Shown here piece by piece: positions 1-9,001 of a stretch of DNA of 64,000 nucleotides. How positions within the stretch are numbered: the first letter of the stretch is position 1; every line of letters starts with the position of its first letter. The position numbers and the translations under genes were made by a program. A model generated the notes under the pieces. It had not been told where the DNA came from, made no database searches, and was given only the letters and a program-made list of their open reading frames with translations. The DNA comes from Lachnospiraceae bacterium 10-1 (GTDB lineage: Bacteria; Bacillota; Clostridia; Lachnospirales; Lachnospiraceae). The stretch lies in contig KE159822.1 of assembly GCA_000403495.2 (NCBI GenBank), positions 62,001-126,000 on the forward strand. The letters run 5' to 3'.

Positions 1-563
1 CATATATTTTGCATGATATAGGAATGGCATCGCTGATTGCACTTGGTCTTTTGAGCGTAGTTCCAATTTTGATACTGGCACCAGTGCTGACAAAGAAATT
101 CGGGCTTATGAGAGTGATGACTATTTGCTGTTTTATTGGTGCAGCAGGATTTTTGATCAAGTTAATTAATCCCCAAAGCATTCCCATTGTCATAATTTCC
201 AGTTTCATAGGCAGCCTGGGATATTATCCTGTCTGGTTTTTGTGCAATGCCGTCATTATTGACACGATGGATTATGGGGAATGGAAATTTGGAAGACGGG
301 CGCAGGGAACATTGAGTTGTGTGAACGGAATTTCCAGTAAACTTGGCACTGCATTGGGAGCCGGCCTTTTGGGACTTATGATGGGCATGACTGATTATAA
401 TGGGCTGCTTGAGATTCAGTCCTCCGCGGCAAATAATATGATCATAGCACTTCTTTCTGTTGTTCCGGCAATCCTTTGCGCCGCAATGGGAGCGTTTGGA
501 TTATTTTACGATTTAGATAAGCAAATGTCAGAAATCAGGAGTGATTTAAATGAAAAAAGATAA
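1..563 (+). CDS. GPH/MelB-type sugar:cation symporter, C-terminal part
   Basis: This is the last ~187 residues of a membrane transporter; the reading frame is open to the window edge, so the true start lies upstream. At least four hydrophobic segments are visible, with a conserved-looking stretch VIIDTMDYGEWKFGRRAQG, which is typical of the C-terminal half of the glycoside-pentoside-hexuronide family (MelB, XynB/XylP). It would import a glycoside or oligosaccharide using a cation gradient. The stop overlaps the start of the GH3 gene by 14 nt, so both belong to one operon for uptake and hydrolysis of a plant-type glycoside. The substrate cannot be read from the sequence. Confidence 0.8.
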   Translation, partial: YILHDIGMASLIALGLLSVVPILILAPVLTKKFGLMRVMTICCFIGAAGFLIKLINPQSIPIVIISSFIGSLGYYPVWFLCNAVIIDTMDYGEWKFGRRAQGTLSCVNGISSKLGTALGAGLLGLMMGMTDYNGLLEIQSSAANNMIIALLSVVPAILCAAMGAFGLFYDLDKQMSEIRSDLNEKR

Positions 564-2833
564 AATACAATTGCAAAAAACAAAAGAATATGAAATAAGG
601 GCTTCCTATACCGACGAAGTATCGGAATTAGAAAAAAAGAACAGGATTCTTGCGAAAGAGATTGCGGCAGAGGGGATTGTTCTACTTGAGAATGACGGAG
701 TTCTGCCATTACATACTGATGATATTAAAATCGCATTATATGGAAATGGGGCACGGAGGACAATTTATGGCGGAACCGGATCTGGGGAGGTCAATTCCAG
801 GGAGCAGGTAAATATTGAGGATGGGCTTATAGGGCAGGGGGCAGTAATTACAACTAAGCCGTGGTTAAACCGTTATGAGGAAGTGTGGGCAAAGGGAAAG
901 AAACGATATATCAGGGAGGGACGTGCAAAGCTAAAAAAGTTCAGTACGGAGCTGCTTGCAGAACTTATCGCATCAGAATACCAATATCCGTATGGGGATG
1001 AGATCACAGATGAGGATTTAAAAAACAGCAATACAGATGCCTGTATCTATGTGATCTCACGCCAGTCCGGGGAAGGCAGGGACCGGACGGTTGCTGAAGG
1101 TGACTATAAACTGGCTGATGTGGAACTGGCGAATATAAGGAAATGCGCTCGCGGATATCTTATATGGAAAGCAGACCCCATCAGGACATCTGGCGGCAAC
1201 ATGGGCATACAGATACGAGGATACCCCCGGAGCCATGGACTTTGGAGAGATGGCAAAGGATAGCAGCAAAATAAGTTATACCGAGGGGATGCTAGTAGGA
1301 TACCGGCATTTCGACACAAACAGGATTCAGGTAAGGTATCCCTTTGGTTATGGTCTTTCCTATACAGCATTTGAAAGCAGGGTGGCAGGTTATGAGGCAT
1401 TCGGCAGTGTAATTAAGGTTTGTGTAAAAGTTAAAAATGTGGGATCTGTATATGCTGGGAAACATGTTGTCGGAATTTATGCAGGGAGAAAGGAAAATCT
1501 GGATAATGAGGAAGCAGCGCCCCGCAGAAGCCTGATCGGATTTGAAAAAACAAAAACGCTGCGTCCACAGGAAGAAACAGAGGTGTTTTTGGAAATTCCG
1601 ATGGACAGGCTGGGGACATATGATGAAAATGCTAATGTGACGAAAATTTGTCCGGGAGCATATGCACTGTATCTTGGAATTGACATCAATACAAGTGAAT
1701 TTGCGGGGGAGTTTACCGTTAGCTGCGAACAGATTCTCTGTGACCATAATTCTTCTGATAATTCAGGAAAATCCGGAGTTGAAGAATCATGTTTAACAAA
1801 GAAGGACACAGCCTGTTTGGAGAAGGTAGAAAATATCATAAAGGGATTGTCTGAAAAAGAACTGATAGAACTTTGCGTTGGGAATGGTCTGTTTAGTGAT
1901 GGAAAAGGATATCAGGTTCCCGGTTCGGTTGGATGCACCAGCACAAGATTTTTGGGCAAAGGCATAAGAAATATATTGATGTGTGACGGACCTGCAGGCG
2001 TCAGGATTCAGAGGCGTTCAACGATAAATAAAAAGGGAAAAATAAAGCCGGTAGATTTTCCATTGTCTTTTTTTGAGTTGCTGCCTGATTTTATTACAAA
2101 TCTGCGCGTGGGGAATCCGGATAGGGATAAAGTGATTTATCAGTTTGTCACAGGTTTCCCGGTGGCGACTGCAGTTGCCCAGACTTGGAACAGGAGATTA
2201 TGCTTTGATATGGGATGCGCGGTGGGTAGGGAAATGGAGAAATACGGCGTTACTTTGTGGCTGGCACCGGCGGTCAATATCATACGGAACCCTTTATGCG
2301 GGCGCAATTATGAGTACTACAGTGAGGATCCGGTTCTTGCAGGCGAACTTGCCGCATGTGTTATAAAGGGTGTGCAGAAGATGCCGGGATGCGGCGTAAC
2401 AGTTAAGCACTTTGCATGCAATAATCAGGAAACAAACAGATATTATATGTCATCGGAATTGTCGGAACGTACTTTGAGGGACATGTATTTGAAGGCTTTT
2501 GAGATCATTGTAAAAGAAGCGGAACCAAAAGCGCTTATGACTGCCTATAACAAAGTGAACGGGGTGTATGCGGCTGAAAACGAACATCTGCTCAAGGACA
2601 TACTCAGAAATGAGTGGGGGTATAAAGGGCTTGTCATGACAGACTGGCTTTCCGTTGGCGAAGACCGGGCTGATGAAGCAAAGAGCATCCATGCAGGAAT
2701 TGACCTTATCATGCCAGGGAACAGGAAAAATAAGAGGAAATTATATAAAGAATACAAAGCCGGTCTGGTAAGCAGGGCTGATTTGCAGAGAGCCGCTAAA
2801 AATGTCTTAAATATCATAATGGAGGAAAATTGA
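550..2833 (+). pseudogene. GH3 beta-glucosidase/xylosidase, domain-permuted, frameshifted
   Basis: Glycoside hydrolase family 3 enzyme in the reversed domain order known from some clostridial glucosidases. The C-domain comes first (550-~1360, AEGIVLLENDG), then a fibronectin-III-like part (RYPFGYGLSYTAF onward), then the TIM barrel with KHFACNNQE and the nucleophile region GLVMTDWLSV. Two reading frames are needed. The first runs to RKCA at 1149; the second resumes at 1142-1151 with ALADILYGKQTPSG. In intact relatives some 40-50 residues lie between these motifs, so a deletion has removed part of the C-domain and shifted the frame. A start within the second frame (1235) could still give a barrel-only protein. 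The coding sequence is otherwise clean, so the damage looks recent. Confidence 0.85.
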
Positions 2834-3363
2834 TGTCGAGACTTGGGACGCTGTTTTTTCGTTATGTTTTTGAAAAAGGTGACGAAAAAAGATTAAAAAA
2901 GATGGGGCAGGATTTATCAGATTTAAATATACGGAGCGATATTCCATACATACAGGATGGGGAGCAGGGGCATCTTCTGGATATCTATTCCCCCCCTGAA
3001 TACGGATAAGAGCCTGCCGGTTATGATCAATATTCACGGCGGCGGTTTATTTGCCTCTTATAAAGATGTAAATGCGAATTTTAATTGCGAATGGGCATAT
3101 AACACAGTAAGTATCAGCTACCGGATGTCGCACTTAAGGAACAGATACGGGATGTCATGAGCGCAATCCGTTATTTATACAAAAATGCCGGAGAACTTGG
3201 GCTTGATATGGACAAGGCTTACTTGACAGGAGACTCTGCAGGGGCGCTTCTTGCATATTATGTACTTTCCATCAATGGCAGCAGTAAATTACAGGAAGCC
3301 TTTCAGGAAGAAGGGCTGGGGTTTCGCTTTAAAGATTTCATGGAGGTCAAGGATAATGGGTAA
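2833..3363 (+). pseudogene. alpha/beta-hydrolase (acetyl-esterase type), multiply frameshifted
   Basis: Remnant of an esterase/lipase of the alpha/beta-hydrolase_3 type. Three segments in alternating frames line up as one protein. They are an N-terminal part starting at the ATG that overlaps the GH3 stop, a middle part with the oxyanion motif NIHGGG (about 3024-3041), and a part with the nucleophile motif GDSAG (about 3229-3243). One frame change is near 2995 and another near 3120-3125, where LPDVALKEQIRDV is readable in the other frame. The protein stops at 3363, well short of the usual ~280-300 residues, so the acid and histidine of the triad are missing. It is non-functional. Confidence 0.8.
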
Positions 3364-4159
3364 ATGGATTAGAAGAATCATAGTTATTATAGTTGTACTG
3401 GCAGTTGTCCTAGAGGGCGTGCTGCAGATATATGTCGGTATAGAGAGGAAAAAGCGGGCGGAAGCTCCGGGAAACGCTGAAAAATATGATGCTGCAAATC
3501 TTGAGAAAAATAGTGGGTCAGCATTAGAAGGGAAAACTATTATTTTTCTGGGAAGCAGCGTGACAGAGGGTGCGGCGGCAGAAGGCCAGTCTTTTGTAGA
3601 ACTGTTTGAACATCAGGACGGGGTGCAGGCTGTTAAAGAAGCCAAAAGCGGGACAACGCTTGTAGACAGCATATCCATTCCGGCATTGTTGACATTTGGA
3701 AATGGGAAAAGTTATGTAAGCAGGATAAAGAAGCTTGATGAGGAAATGGACGTGGACTGTGTTGTGTGTCAGCTTTCGACCAATGACGCTACTATGGGAA
3801 AAGAACTTGGGGAAGTCAGCGAGGCAGAATCACAAGAGGGCTTCGATACGTCTACTGTTACCGGAGCGATGGAGTATATCATTGCTTATGTAAAAGAAAC
3901 ATGGGACTGTCCGGTTGTTTTTTATACCGGGTCATATTATGAAAGCGATGAATATGCATCGATGGTAGAGAGGCTTTATGACTTACAGGAAAAATGGGGA
4001 ATCGGGATCATTGACTTATATTCAGATAAAGAATTTAACGCAATAGATGAGGATGCTTATGGATTTTATATGTATGATGAAATCCACCCGACAAAAGCAG
4101 GGTATGAAGAATGGTGGATGCCAGAGATGGAAAAGCAGCTGGAAGAGATTTTAAAGTAA
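3356..4159 (+). CDS. SGNH/GDSL hydrolase, membrane-anchored
   Basis: Encodes about 267 residues. The start at 3356 follows GGAGG with good spacing and puts a single hydrophobic anchor (about residues 7-25) at the N-terminus; an upstream in-frame ATG at 3251 would add residues from the esterase frame and is unlikely. SGNH blocks are visible: block I FLGSSVTEG, block III QLSTND, and block V DEIHPTKAGY carrying the catalytic Asp-His. Such enzymes remove acetyl or other ester groups from polysaccharides or cell-wall glycans outside the membrane. It lies between a broken esterase and a deacetylase, which fits removal of side groups from a plant polysaccharide. The substrate is inferred. Confidence 0.8.
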   Translation: MGKWIRRIIVIIVVLAVVLEGVLQIYVGIERKKRAEAPGNAEKYDAANLEKNSGSALEGKTIIFLGSSVTEGAAAEGQSFVELFEHQDGVQAVKEAKSGTTLVDSISIPALLTFGNGKSYVSRIKKLDEEMDVDCVVCQLSTNDATMGKELGEVSEAESQEGFDTSTVTGAMEYIIAYVKETWDCPVVFYTGSYYESDEYASMVERLYDLQEKWGIGIIDLYSDKEFNAIDEDAYGFYMYDEIHPTKAGYEEWWMPEMEKQLEEILK

Positions 4160-4174
4160 AAGATGGGAGCAGAG

Positions 4175-4930
4175 ATGAAATATTTTACATGGAATTTTGA
4201 CGATGGGCTGGAAGAGGACAAGGAAACCATAAAGATTTTAAAAGAGAACGGGATGGGTGCAACCTTTAACCTGAATTCCGCGCTATTTGGGAAAAGGCAG
4301 ATGATAGGCAGGATCAGGAACCTTGGCATAAAAGAAGTGCCCCTATCCGAGTATGATGCAAATAAGGCATCTTTGCTGAAATATAGTATTCATTACCGTA
4401 TTCCCAAAGATGAGATTGCAGATGTATATTCCGGCTTTGAGATTGCCTCCCATACAGCGGAACATGTTAATATGGTAAAGTGTAGCGAGGAAGAATGCAT
4501 CAGGCAGGTTAAGTCTGATCAGGATGTACTTGGCAAGATGTTCCATACGGGGATACATGGGTTTGCTTATCCGTTTGGCCGCTGTAACAGTCGGTCAATG
4601 GCTGTTTTGAAGCAATGCGGGATTACCTATGCCAGAACAGCTTCCTTTGCAAAAAACTTTTCCCTGACGGATAATCTGCTTGAGTTGCCTGTGACAAGCT
4701 GGCATATCAGGAAAGACGCAGTGAAAAAAGTGCGTGAGTTTATAGACTCCGAATCCGACAGAGATCAATTCTTCCTGATGTTTGCCCATGGGTATGAATT
4801 TGATTTTCATACAAAAGAAAGTAACTTTGAGAAGTTTAAAAGGATATGTGACATGGTGGCAGGACGTGATGATATTGTCTGCTGTTCTACGGGGGAGGCA
4901 ATCCGGGCTATTTCCAATAACGCGCAATAG
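4175..4930 (+). CDS. polysaccharide deacetylase (NodB-like)
   Basis: About 251 residues of a carbohydrate esterase 4-type fold. Motif 1 appears as FTWNFDDGLEED (metal-binding Asp pair), motif 2 as SHTAEHVN (the H-x3-H zinc site), and later FAYPFGRCN and MFAHGYEFDF supply the remaining active-site positions. There is no signal peptide, so it may act inside the cell on imported oligosaccharides or be a cytosolic relative. The start at 4175 was preferred to 4163 because GGGAG lies 5 nt upstream of it. It is 15 nt after the SGNH gene in the same operon. The family is clear; the substrate is not. Confidence 0.8.
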   Translation: MKYFTWNFDDGLEEDKETIKILKENGMGATFNLNSALFGKRQMIGRIRNLGIKEVPLSEYDANKASLLKYSIHYRIPKDEIADVYSGFEIASHTAEHVNMVKCSEEECIRQVKSDQDVLGKMFHTGIHGFAYPFGRCNSRSMAVLKQCGITYARTASFAKNFSLTDNLLELPVTSWHIRKDAVKKVREFIDSESDRDQFFLMFAHGYEFDFHTKESNFEKFKRICDMVAGRDDIVCCSTGEAIRAISNNAQ

Positions 4931-4991
4931 TATATGAATAAAGGGATAATGCCGTGGGAAAGAGTTTGTCAGGCAAGGTAAAGGGAGGACA

Positions 4992-5659
4992 ATGGCGAAT
5001 ATGAAAATGGAAACCAAAAATGAAATGAAACTGCTTGATTTGTTTTTTAAAATATACAATGCGAAAAAGAGGAGGCAGTATAGGAATGAAAATGCAAGGA
5101 TGACAGATAGTCCGGTTGTCTTTTTCGGGGATTCTATTACAGATAAATGTGACCTTAACAAATTTTTCCCCGGAGTGAATGCCCTTAACCGGGGGATTTC
5201 AGGTAATACAGTAAGCGATCTGATCAATAGAATAGAGGTTTCGGTCTGTAATGCCAATCCATCCAAAATCATTCTTTTAATCGGGATAAATGATATGATG
5301 AATGTAAAACGCTCAGCCCGGGAGACAGCTAAGCGGTATGATAAATTATTGCGGATGATGAGAGAAAAATGCCCGGCGGTTCCTATCCTGTGTCAGTCTG
5401 TTTATCCGGGATATGATGCAGAGAAAAACAAAAAGAACAAAGGGCTGGTATTTCCCTTAAGGCATTTGGCATCCGAGATAGTTGAATTAAATTTATACAT
5501 ACAGGACTTTTGCAGGAAATATGGCTGTACCTATAAGATGTCCATTCACATTTAAAAGAGGAGGACAATACAATGGTTCCGTCTTATAGCGATGACGGAT
5601 GCCATCCGAACGAAGCGGGTTATCAGGTAATGTCAAAAGTGATAACTGAATATTTATAA
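4992..5659 (+). pseudogene. SGNH/GDSL hydrolase with C-terminal frameshift
   Basis: A second SGNH hydrolase, starting at the ATG after AAGGGAGGAC. Block I is FFGDSITDK, block II GNTVSDL, and block III LIGINDMM. The first frame ends prematurely at 5555. Shifting frame at about 5536-5545 (reading HSHLKEED onward) continues to 5659 and restores block V, DDGCHPNEAGY, with the catalytic Asp and His. A single indel therefore separates the catalytic dyad from the nucleophile. It resembles cytosolic GDSL acetylesterases of about 220 residues. It is either inactivated or a sequencing error. Confidence 0.75.
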
Positions 5660-5910
5660 TGCGGCTTATATATTTTTGCTTAAAAATAGTATGACTTTTT
5701 TGTTCTTGTGGAGTTTTGAAGCTGTTGGAAAATTAGCTGTTCTGAGTTAAATGAATTCATTACCCTAAAAAGTTATCTGATTTAATGTTACATATGTGGT
5801 GTTAGGAATGGCTTTCTATTTGGTACAGCATAATTAAATCAAAACTTTTCCAACTATAGAGTATGATTGATGAATACCATTTTTGTTCATATGTATCGTC
5901 TGGGATAATG
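5660..5910. other. AT-rich intergenic stretch, no gene seen
   Basis: AT-rich sequence between the carbohydrate operon and the relaxase remnant. No coding signal, clear terminator or repeat was found. It probably contains the junction between the chromosome and old mobile-element debris, but no boundary sequence could be recognised. Confidence 0.5.
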
Positions 5911-6285
5911 TCATGCTCTTTCCTGCATTTGTTTATGTACTGTCCTATTATTTATCTGTCCCAGTGCAGCATGGATATTGGTACATACAGTATCCAATTC
6001 TTTCTGGTAATCACGGTAATAATGATATTTCTCCTGTGATTTTTTTCTGTACCAGCAGTTTTTCTTTTTCTGCTTTCAGCGTCTGTAAGGCAGGGAGCTT
6101 TCCGCCGCCGGCTTTTTCCTTCAGGAATTTTATGGCGGCTTCATAGGTGGCAAGTTCTTTTATTTCAGCGAGCCTGTCCTCTGCATCTTCTGCTGTGTCA
6201 TACCCATGCTCCTGCACATAAGAGAGCGTCTTTGTCATGTTCTGTAAGTTGGAGAGCTTCACTTTATTGGCGCAGGCTGGTGTTA
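5911..6285 (-). pseudogene. relaxase/mobilisation protein, C-terminal remnant
   Basis: Read on the minus strand, this stretch encodes a charged, helical C-terminal tail (NMTKTLSYVQEHGYDTAEDA... ending near KEKLLVQKK) of the kind found at the end of clostridial MobA/relaxase proteins. A frame change near 6010-6020 leads into HYYRDYQKELDTVC and then a stop at 5911. The 5' side is cut off just before the IS3 left end, so the catalytic domain is missing. It points to a former integrative mobilisable element to the left of the tandem array. The family call rests on sequence style, not a database match. Confidence 0.55.
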
Positions 6286-6356
6286 GTATATAAATGTGGA
6301 CAGAAAAAGTTGAACAACCTATACTATCAAATGAAAGAGCAAAGGAGATGTTCAAC

Positions 6357-6635
6357 ATGGCGAAAAATCAAAAATCTTACACTCCGGAATTTAAACAGCA
6401 GATCGTGGATCTGTATAATGCCGGAGGAATTTCGTATCCACAACTGGAACGTGAATATGGCGTAAACCGGAGTACGATTAGCGGCTGGGTAACGCAGCTT
6501 TCCCCTATCAAGGCATCAGAGGAGGAAACGGTCACCCTTAAGGAGTATAAGGCTCTCCAGAAAGAAATCCAGCGCCTTAAGACCGAGAATGAAATATTAA
6601 AAAAAGCGACCGCCATATTCGCAAAAGAACAATAG
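6357..6635 (+). CDS. IS3 transposase OrfA (HTH subunit)
   Basis: About 92 residues: a helix-turn-helix of the IS3 OrfA type (YTPEFKQQIVDLYNAGG... YGVNRSTISGWV) followed by a leucine-zipper-like coiled coil (LKEYKALQKEIQRLKTENEILKK). It binds the terminal repeats and pairs with OrfB. The start at 6357 has AAAGGAG at a suitable distance; the ATG at 6348 is too close. A run of seven A at 6599-6605 is a plausible slippery site for the -1 frameshift that makes the OrfAB fusion. Confidence 0.85.
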   Translation: MAKNQKSYTPEFKQQIVDLYNAGGISYPQLEREYGVNRSTISGWVTQLSPIKASEEETVTLKEYKALQKEIQRLKTENEILKKATAIFAKEQ

Positions 6636-7210
6636 CCGAGATTGTTGCATTTATCCAGGACAGCTTAACCAACTACTCTGTATCCCAGCTCTGCAGCGCC
6701 TTGAAATTCCCAAGAAGCACCTATTACAAGGCCCTGGTTTGTGTACCTTCAAATAAGCGGATGGAGTATGAGAAATTCGGCAGGAAAGTGAAACAAGCCT
6801 TTGAGGATTCCAAACGCAGATACGGGGCTGTCAAACTATGCCATGTACTCAATGGCGCCGGGACACCCTGCAGCATCAAGCGGGTCCAGAGGCATATGGC
6901 AGAGCAGGGGCTGCGCTCTGTGGTAGTAAAGAAGTACAGCCACCATGCCAATCATGGCAGTATCCCAGATGATAAAGTGAATATCCTGGAACGTGATTTT
7001 GGAACAGAAACCATCAACCCAAAATGGTGCACAGATATTACCTACATCCATGTGCAGAAAGAAGGATGGACTTATCAGGATACAAAGGAAGCCCGCAGAG
7101 CAATTTTTGAATACATAGAGGGCTGGTATAACCGAAAAAGAATACACAGTGCGATTGGTTACATAACACCACAGCAGAAGGAGGATGAGGAACTTAAAAA
7201 AACAGCATAA
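6614..7210 (+). pseudogene. IS3 transposase OrfB, internal deletion
   Basis: The frame lies -1 to orfA and is readable from about 6614 (RTIAEIVAFIQD). It contains the HTH_21-like region (YGAVKLCHVLNG) and the first catalytic Asp in KWCTDITYIH. It then jumps from KEGWTY directly to QDTKEARRAIFEYIEGWYNRKRIHS, the C-terminal end. The part with the second Asp and the catalytic Glu, about 90-100 residues in intact relatives, is missing. The transposase is inactive and the element can only move in trans. Confidence 0.85.
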
Positions 7211-7232
7211 TCTTTCGACTTTTTTTGTCCAA

Positions 7233-7439
7233 AGTATTGACATAGATCCAAAATTCTTGAAATTTGATATGGAGATGCGTTGTACAGAAGTTGGTTTAAC
7301 TTTTGGAGAGTTATTTGAAGGAATTGTAATAGGAACTAAATCTGCACAGGACATTGGTAGTTTACAGTCATTTGTTGAAGAAATGGGATTTACTTCTTTA
7401 AGAGGAAAGATCAGTAAATCTGATTGTCCATTACGTTAA
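7233..7439 (+). pseudogene. C-terminal fragment of an unknown protein
   Basis: An open frame continues directly from the IS3 right end to a stop at 7439, giving a tail of about 68 residues (KFDMEMRCTEVGLTFGELFEG...). It has no start of its own and no family I can name. It lies just left of an integration-site arm, the same place where element B carries its 349-residue zinc-ribbon gene, so it was probably the last cargo gene of an older element. Confidence 0.4.
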
Positions 7440-7447
7440 CTTTCCGC

Positions 7448-7653
7448 AGTAGTAAAAACCTCCAATTTCTACTACGTTTTTACTACGTTTGACGGCTTCA
7501 ACTTGCCACATTTTGCCCCGTTTTGCTCATTCTGTGATTTTTTTAACAATTATCTTTGAAAAAGTAAATCTCGCAAAACGTGCCAAAACACGGCAAATCA
7601 ACGCATTTTAGGAGGAACTTTTATTATGATTAAGATACTTTTCGTCTGCCACG
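7448..7653. other. right arm and att core of a lost element (left edge of element A)
   Basis: Contains AGTAGTAAAAAC at 7448 and CTACTACGTTTTTACTACG at 7469-7487, followed by a shared stretch and the core TTCGTCTGCCACG at 7641-7653. The same layout is found at 43506-43711. Because this arm matches the right end of element B, it is best read as the right end of a further, mostly deleted element rather than the native phosphatase promoter. Confidence 0.7.
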
Positions 7654-7712
7654 ACAATATCTTGAAGTATTCCGAAAAAGTCTGTAAATTCAATGATTTC
7701 ACGGCAAAATAA
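7626..7712 (+). pseudogene. phosphatase 5' remnant at att site 1
   Basis: ATG after AGGAGG, then MIKILFVCH, the first nine residues of the tyrosine phosphatase at 60066. The frame then runs into element A sequence and stops after 28 residues. The signature Cys is present but the Arg of the C-x5-R loop is lost. It has a good ribosome binding site, so a short chimeric peptide could be made. It marks the left attachment site of element A. Confidence 0.75.
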
Positions 7713-7781
7713 GGCGCTTACTACACCATTTTTGGAAGAGCCTTGAAATGACCTTATTGATAAATAAATCTGTTCATAAAG

Positions 7782-7813
7782 TGGCAGTTTTCTTCATGGA
7801 AAGGGAACTGCCA
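7782..7813. terminator. hairpin, probable terminator
   Basis: Perfect 8-bp stem TGGCAGTT/AACTGCCA with a 16-nt loop between the att-site peptide and the antitoxin gene. The following T-run is weak, so it may end transcription coming from the left or act on both strands. Confidence 0.45.
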
Positions 7814-7910
7814 TTTGCCTTAAAAAAATCAACTACATTTTTGCATAATACATAGTGATTTAATGAAGAAAGATTTTTAACAGTGGTTGTTTTTTTTAGA
7901 ATAGTAGAGT

Positions 7911-7954
7911 ACAATATGGATAATGATAAAATTATGATAAAGTATGGATAAGGA
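7911..7954 (+). promoter_or_regulatory. probable promoter/operator of the Phd-RelE operon
   Basis: A -10-like TACAAT at about 7910 is followed by two copies of TATGGATAA (about 7915 and 7943) separated by repeated ATGATAAA words. Paired repeats just ahead of a Phd/YefM gene fit autorepression by the antitoxin-toxin complex. Inference from position and repetition only. Confidence 0.4.
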
Positions 7955-7964
7955 GTGAACGCTT

Positions 7965-8225
7965 ATGTTACAGATTAGACCTGTTTCAGATTTGAGAAAT
8001 AAGTTTCCTGATATTGAGAAAATCGTAAATGCGGGTGAACCGGTATATTTAACAAAAAATGGATATGGAGCAATGGTGGTGCTTAGTCTTGAAGAATATT
8101 CAAAGTTGACGGATGGCGTTGAAGCTGCATTAGATAAAGCAGATAGGTTTGCGGCGGAAAACGTTACACGAATGAGCCATGAGGAAGTTTTCGGAGGACT
8201 ACGGAGGAAGATAAATGTTCAGTAA
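7965..8225 (+). CDS. Phd/YefM-family antitoxin
   Basis: 86 residues. The N-terminal Phd/YefM DNA-binding fold is recognisable (IRPVSDLRNKFPDIEKIVNAGEPVYLTKNG, then MVVLSLEEYSKL). The acidic, flexible C-terminus would bind and block the toxin. A strong AAGGAG lies ahead of the ATG. The stop overlaps the toxin start by 11 nt, so the two are translationally coupled, and such antitoxins usually repress their own promoter. As the first intact genes of element A, the pair probably stabilises it. Confidence 0.88.
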   Translation: MLQIRPVSDLRNKFPDIEKIVNAGEPVYLTKNGYGAMVVLSLEEYSKLTDGVEAALDKADRFAAENVTRMSHEEVFGGLRRKINVQ

Positions 8226-8544
8226 AAAGTACAGATTGAGCTATCTGCCACTTTTTTATGATGACCTTAATGAAAAAGTTACCTATATTGCGGAGAAATT
8301 GAAGAATCCCAAAGCAGCAAATGACTTATTGGATAAGGTAGAGTCTGCTATTATAGAGAGGCTTCCGATGGCTGAATCTTTTGAACCATATCATTCTGCT
8401 CGGGAGCGTAGATATTCTTATTATCGTATTTATGTGGATAATTATATTATTTACTATGTAGTGATTGATGATGATCCGAAAGACTTGGTTATGGAAATTA
8501 GAAGGTTTCTTTATAATGGGCAGAATCGGGACAACATGGTGTAA
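8215..8544 (+). CDS. RelE/ParE-family toxin
   Basis: 109 residues of the ParE/RelE fold: LPLFYDDLNEKVTYIAEKLKNPKAANDLLDKV at the N-terminus, then RRYSYYRIYVDNYIIYYVVIDD and the terminal VMEIRRFLYNGQ. RelE members cleave mRNA on the ribosome and ParE members poison gyrase; the sequence does not settle which. Both the pairing with Phd/YefM and the overlap of the two genes are typical of type II toxin-antitoxin modules. Confidence 0.85.
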   Translation: MFSKKYRLSYLPLFYDDLNEKVTYIAEKLKNPKAANDLLDKVESAIIERLPMAESFEPYHSARERRYSYYRIYVDNYIIYYVVIDDDPKDLVMEIRRFLYNGQNRDNMV

Positions 8545-8576
8545 TAATAATTAGGCAGTGAAAAATAATCATTGAT

Positions 8577-8873
8577 TTGCAAAGAGTAAGCGAACAATTA
8601 ACACATTTCTTTACAGGAATAGATGTTGTTATAGGTAACATGGAGAAGAAAGCATTGCAAGCACGAAATTTTTCTGCGCATGGTTCATTTGGTGGAAGTA
8701 ATATTGATTACCGAGAACAATATGTGATAAGTCAGGTATATGAATGTATACTTGTTAGAGTGGTTTTAAAACTACTAAAATATGATGGCAATTACATAGA
8801 CTACGGAACACTTGGATATCCCGAAAAGAATATAAATTGTCCTAGTGGAGATGCAAATATTGAAAATCTATAG
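8577..8873 (+). pseudogene. fragment, possibly HEPN-like C-terminal part
   Basis: An open frame of about 98 residues beginning at a TTG without a convincing ribosome binding site. It contains ALQARNFSAHGSF and a helical region EQYVISQVYECILVRVVLKLLKYDG. The R-N-x-x-x-H pattern resembles the R-x4-6-H motif of HEPN domains, as in ApeA-like proteins, but this is weak. It is probably the tail of a longer gene that lost its 5' end next to the toxin-antitoxin pair. Confidence 0.35.
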
Positions 8874-9001
8874 TAGTAAGACGTTCTGTTTTTTTGTTAT
8901 TTTTATTACTAATAACAAAATTCACCGTTTGTGGATAATGCAAAAATATGCAGAGGGACCTGTAGTCAAAAGATGTGGGCATAGTTGAAAGGGATGATTT
9001 C

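Larger units (their letters stand above)
6297..7231 (+). mobile_element. IS3-family insertion sequence, internally deleted
   Basis: The element is bounded by inverted repeats of 18 bp: TGGACAGAAAAAGTTGAA at 6297 and its complement at 7214-7231 with two mismatches. It carries orfA and orfB in the overlapping arrangement of IS3 elements. At 935 bp it is shorter than the usual 1.2-1.5 kb because orfB has lost its middle. No target duplication is visible at the ends, so the flanks have also been rearranged. Confidence 0.85.

Noticed and set aside
4595-5272. 225-residue minus-strand ORF
   Set aside because: It mirrors the deacetylase and SGNH genes on the plus strand, has no ribosome site and no recognisable domain.
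6836-7354. 172-residue minus-strand ORF
   Set aside because: Antisense to the IS3 orfB; composition and motifs belong to the plus-strand transposase.
7448-7640. Native promoter of the phosphatase gene
   Set aside because: The same sequence type occurs at the right arm of element B (43506), so it belongs to an element end and not to the original chromosome.
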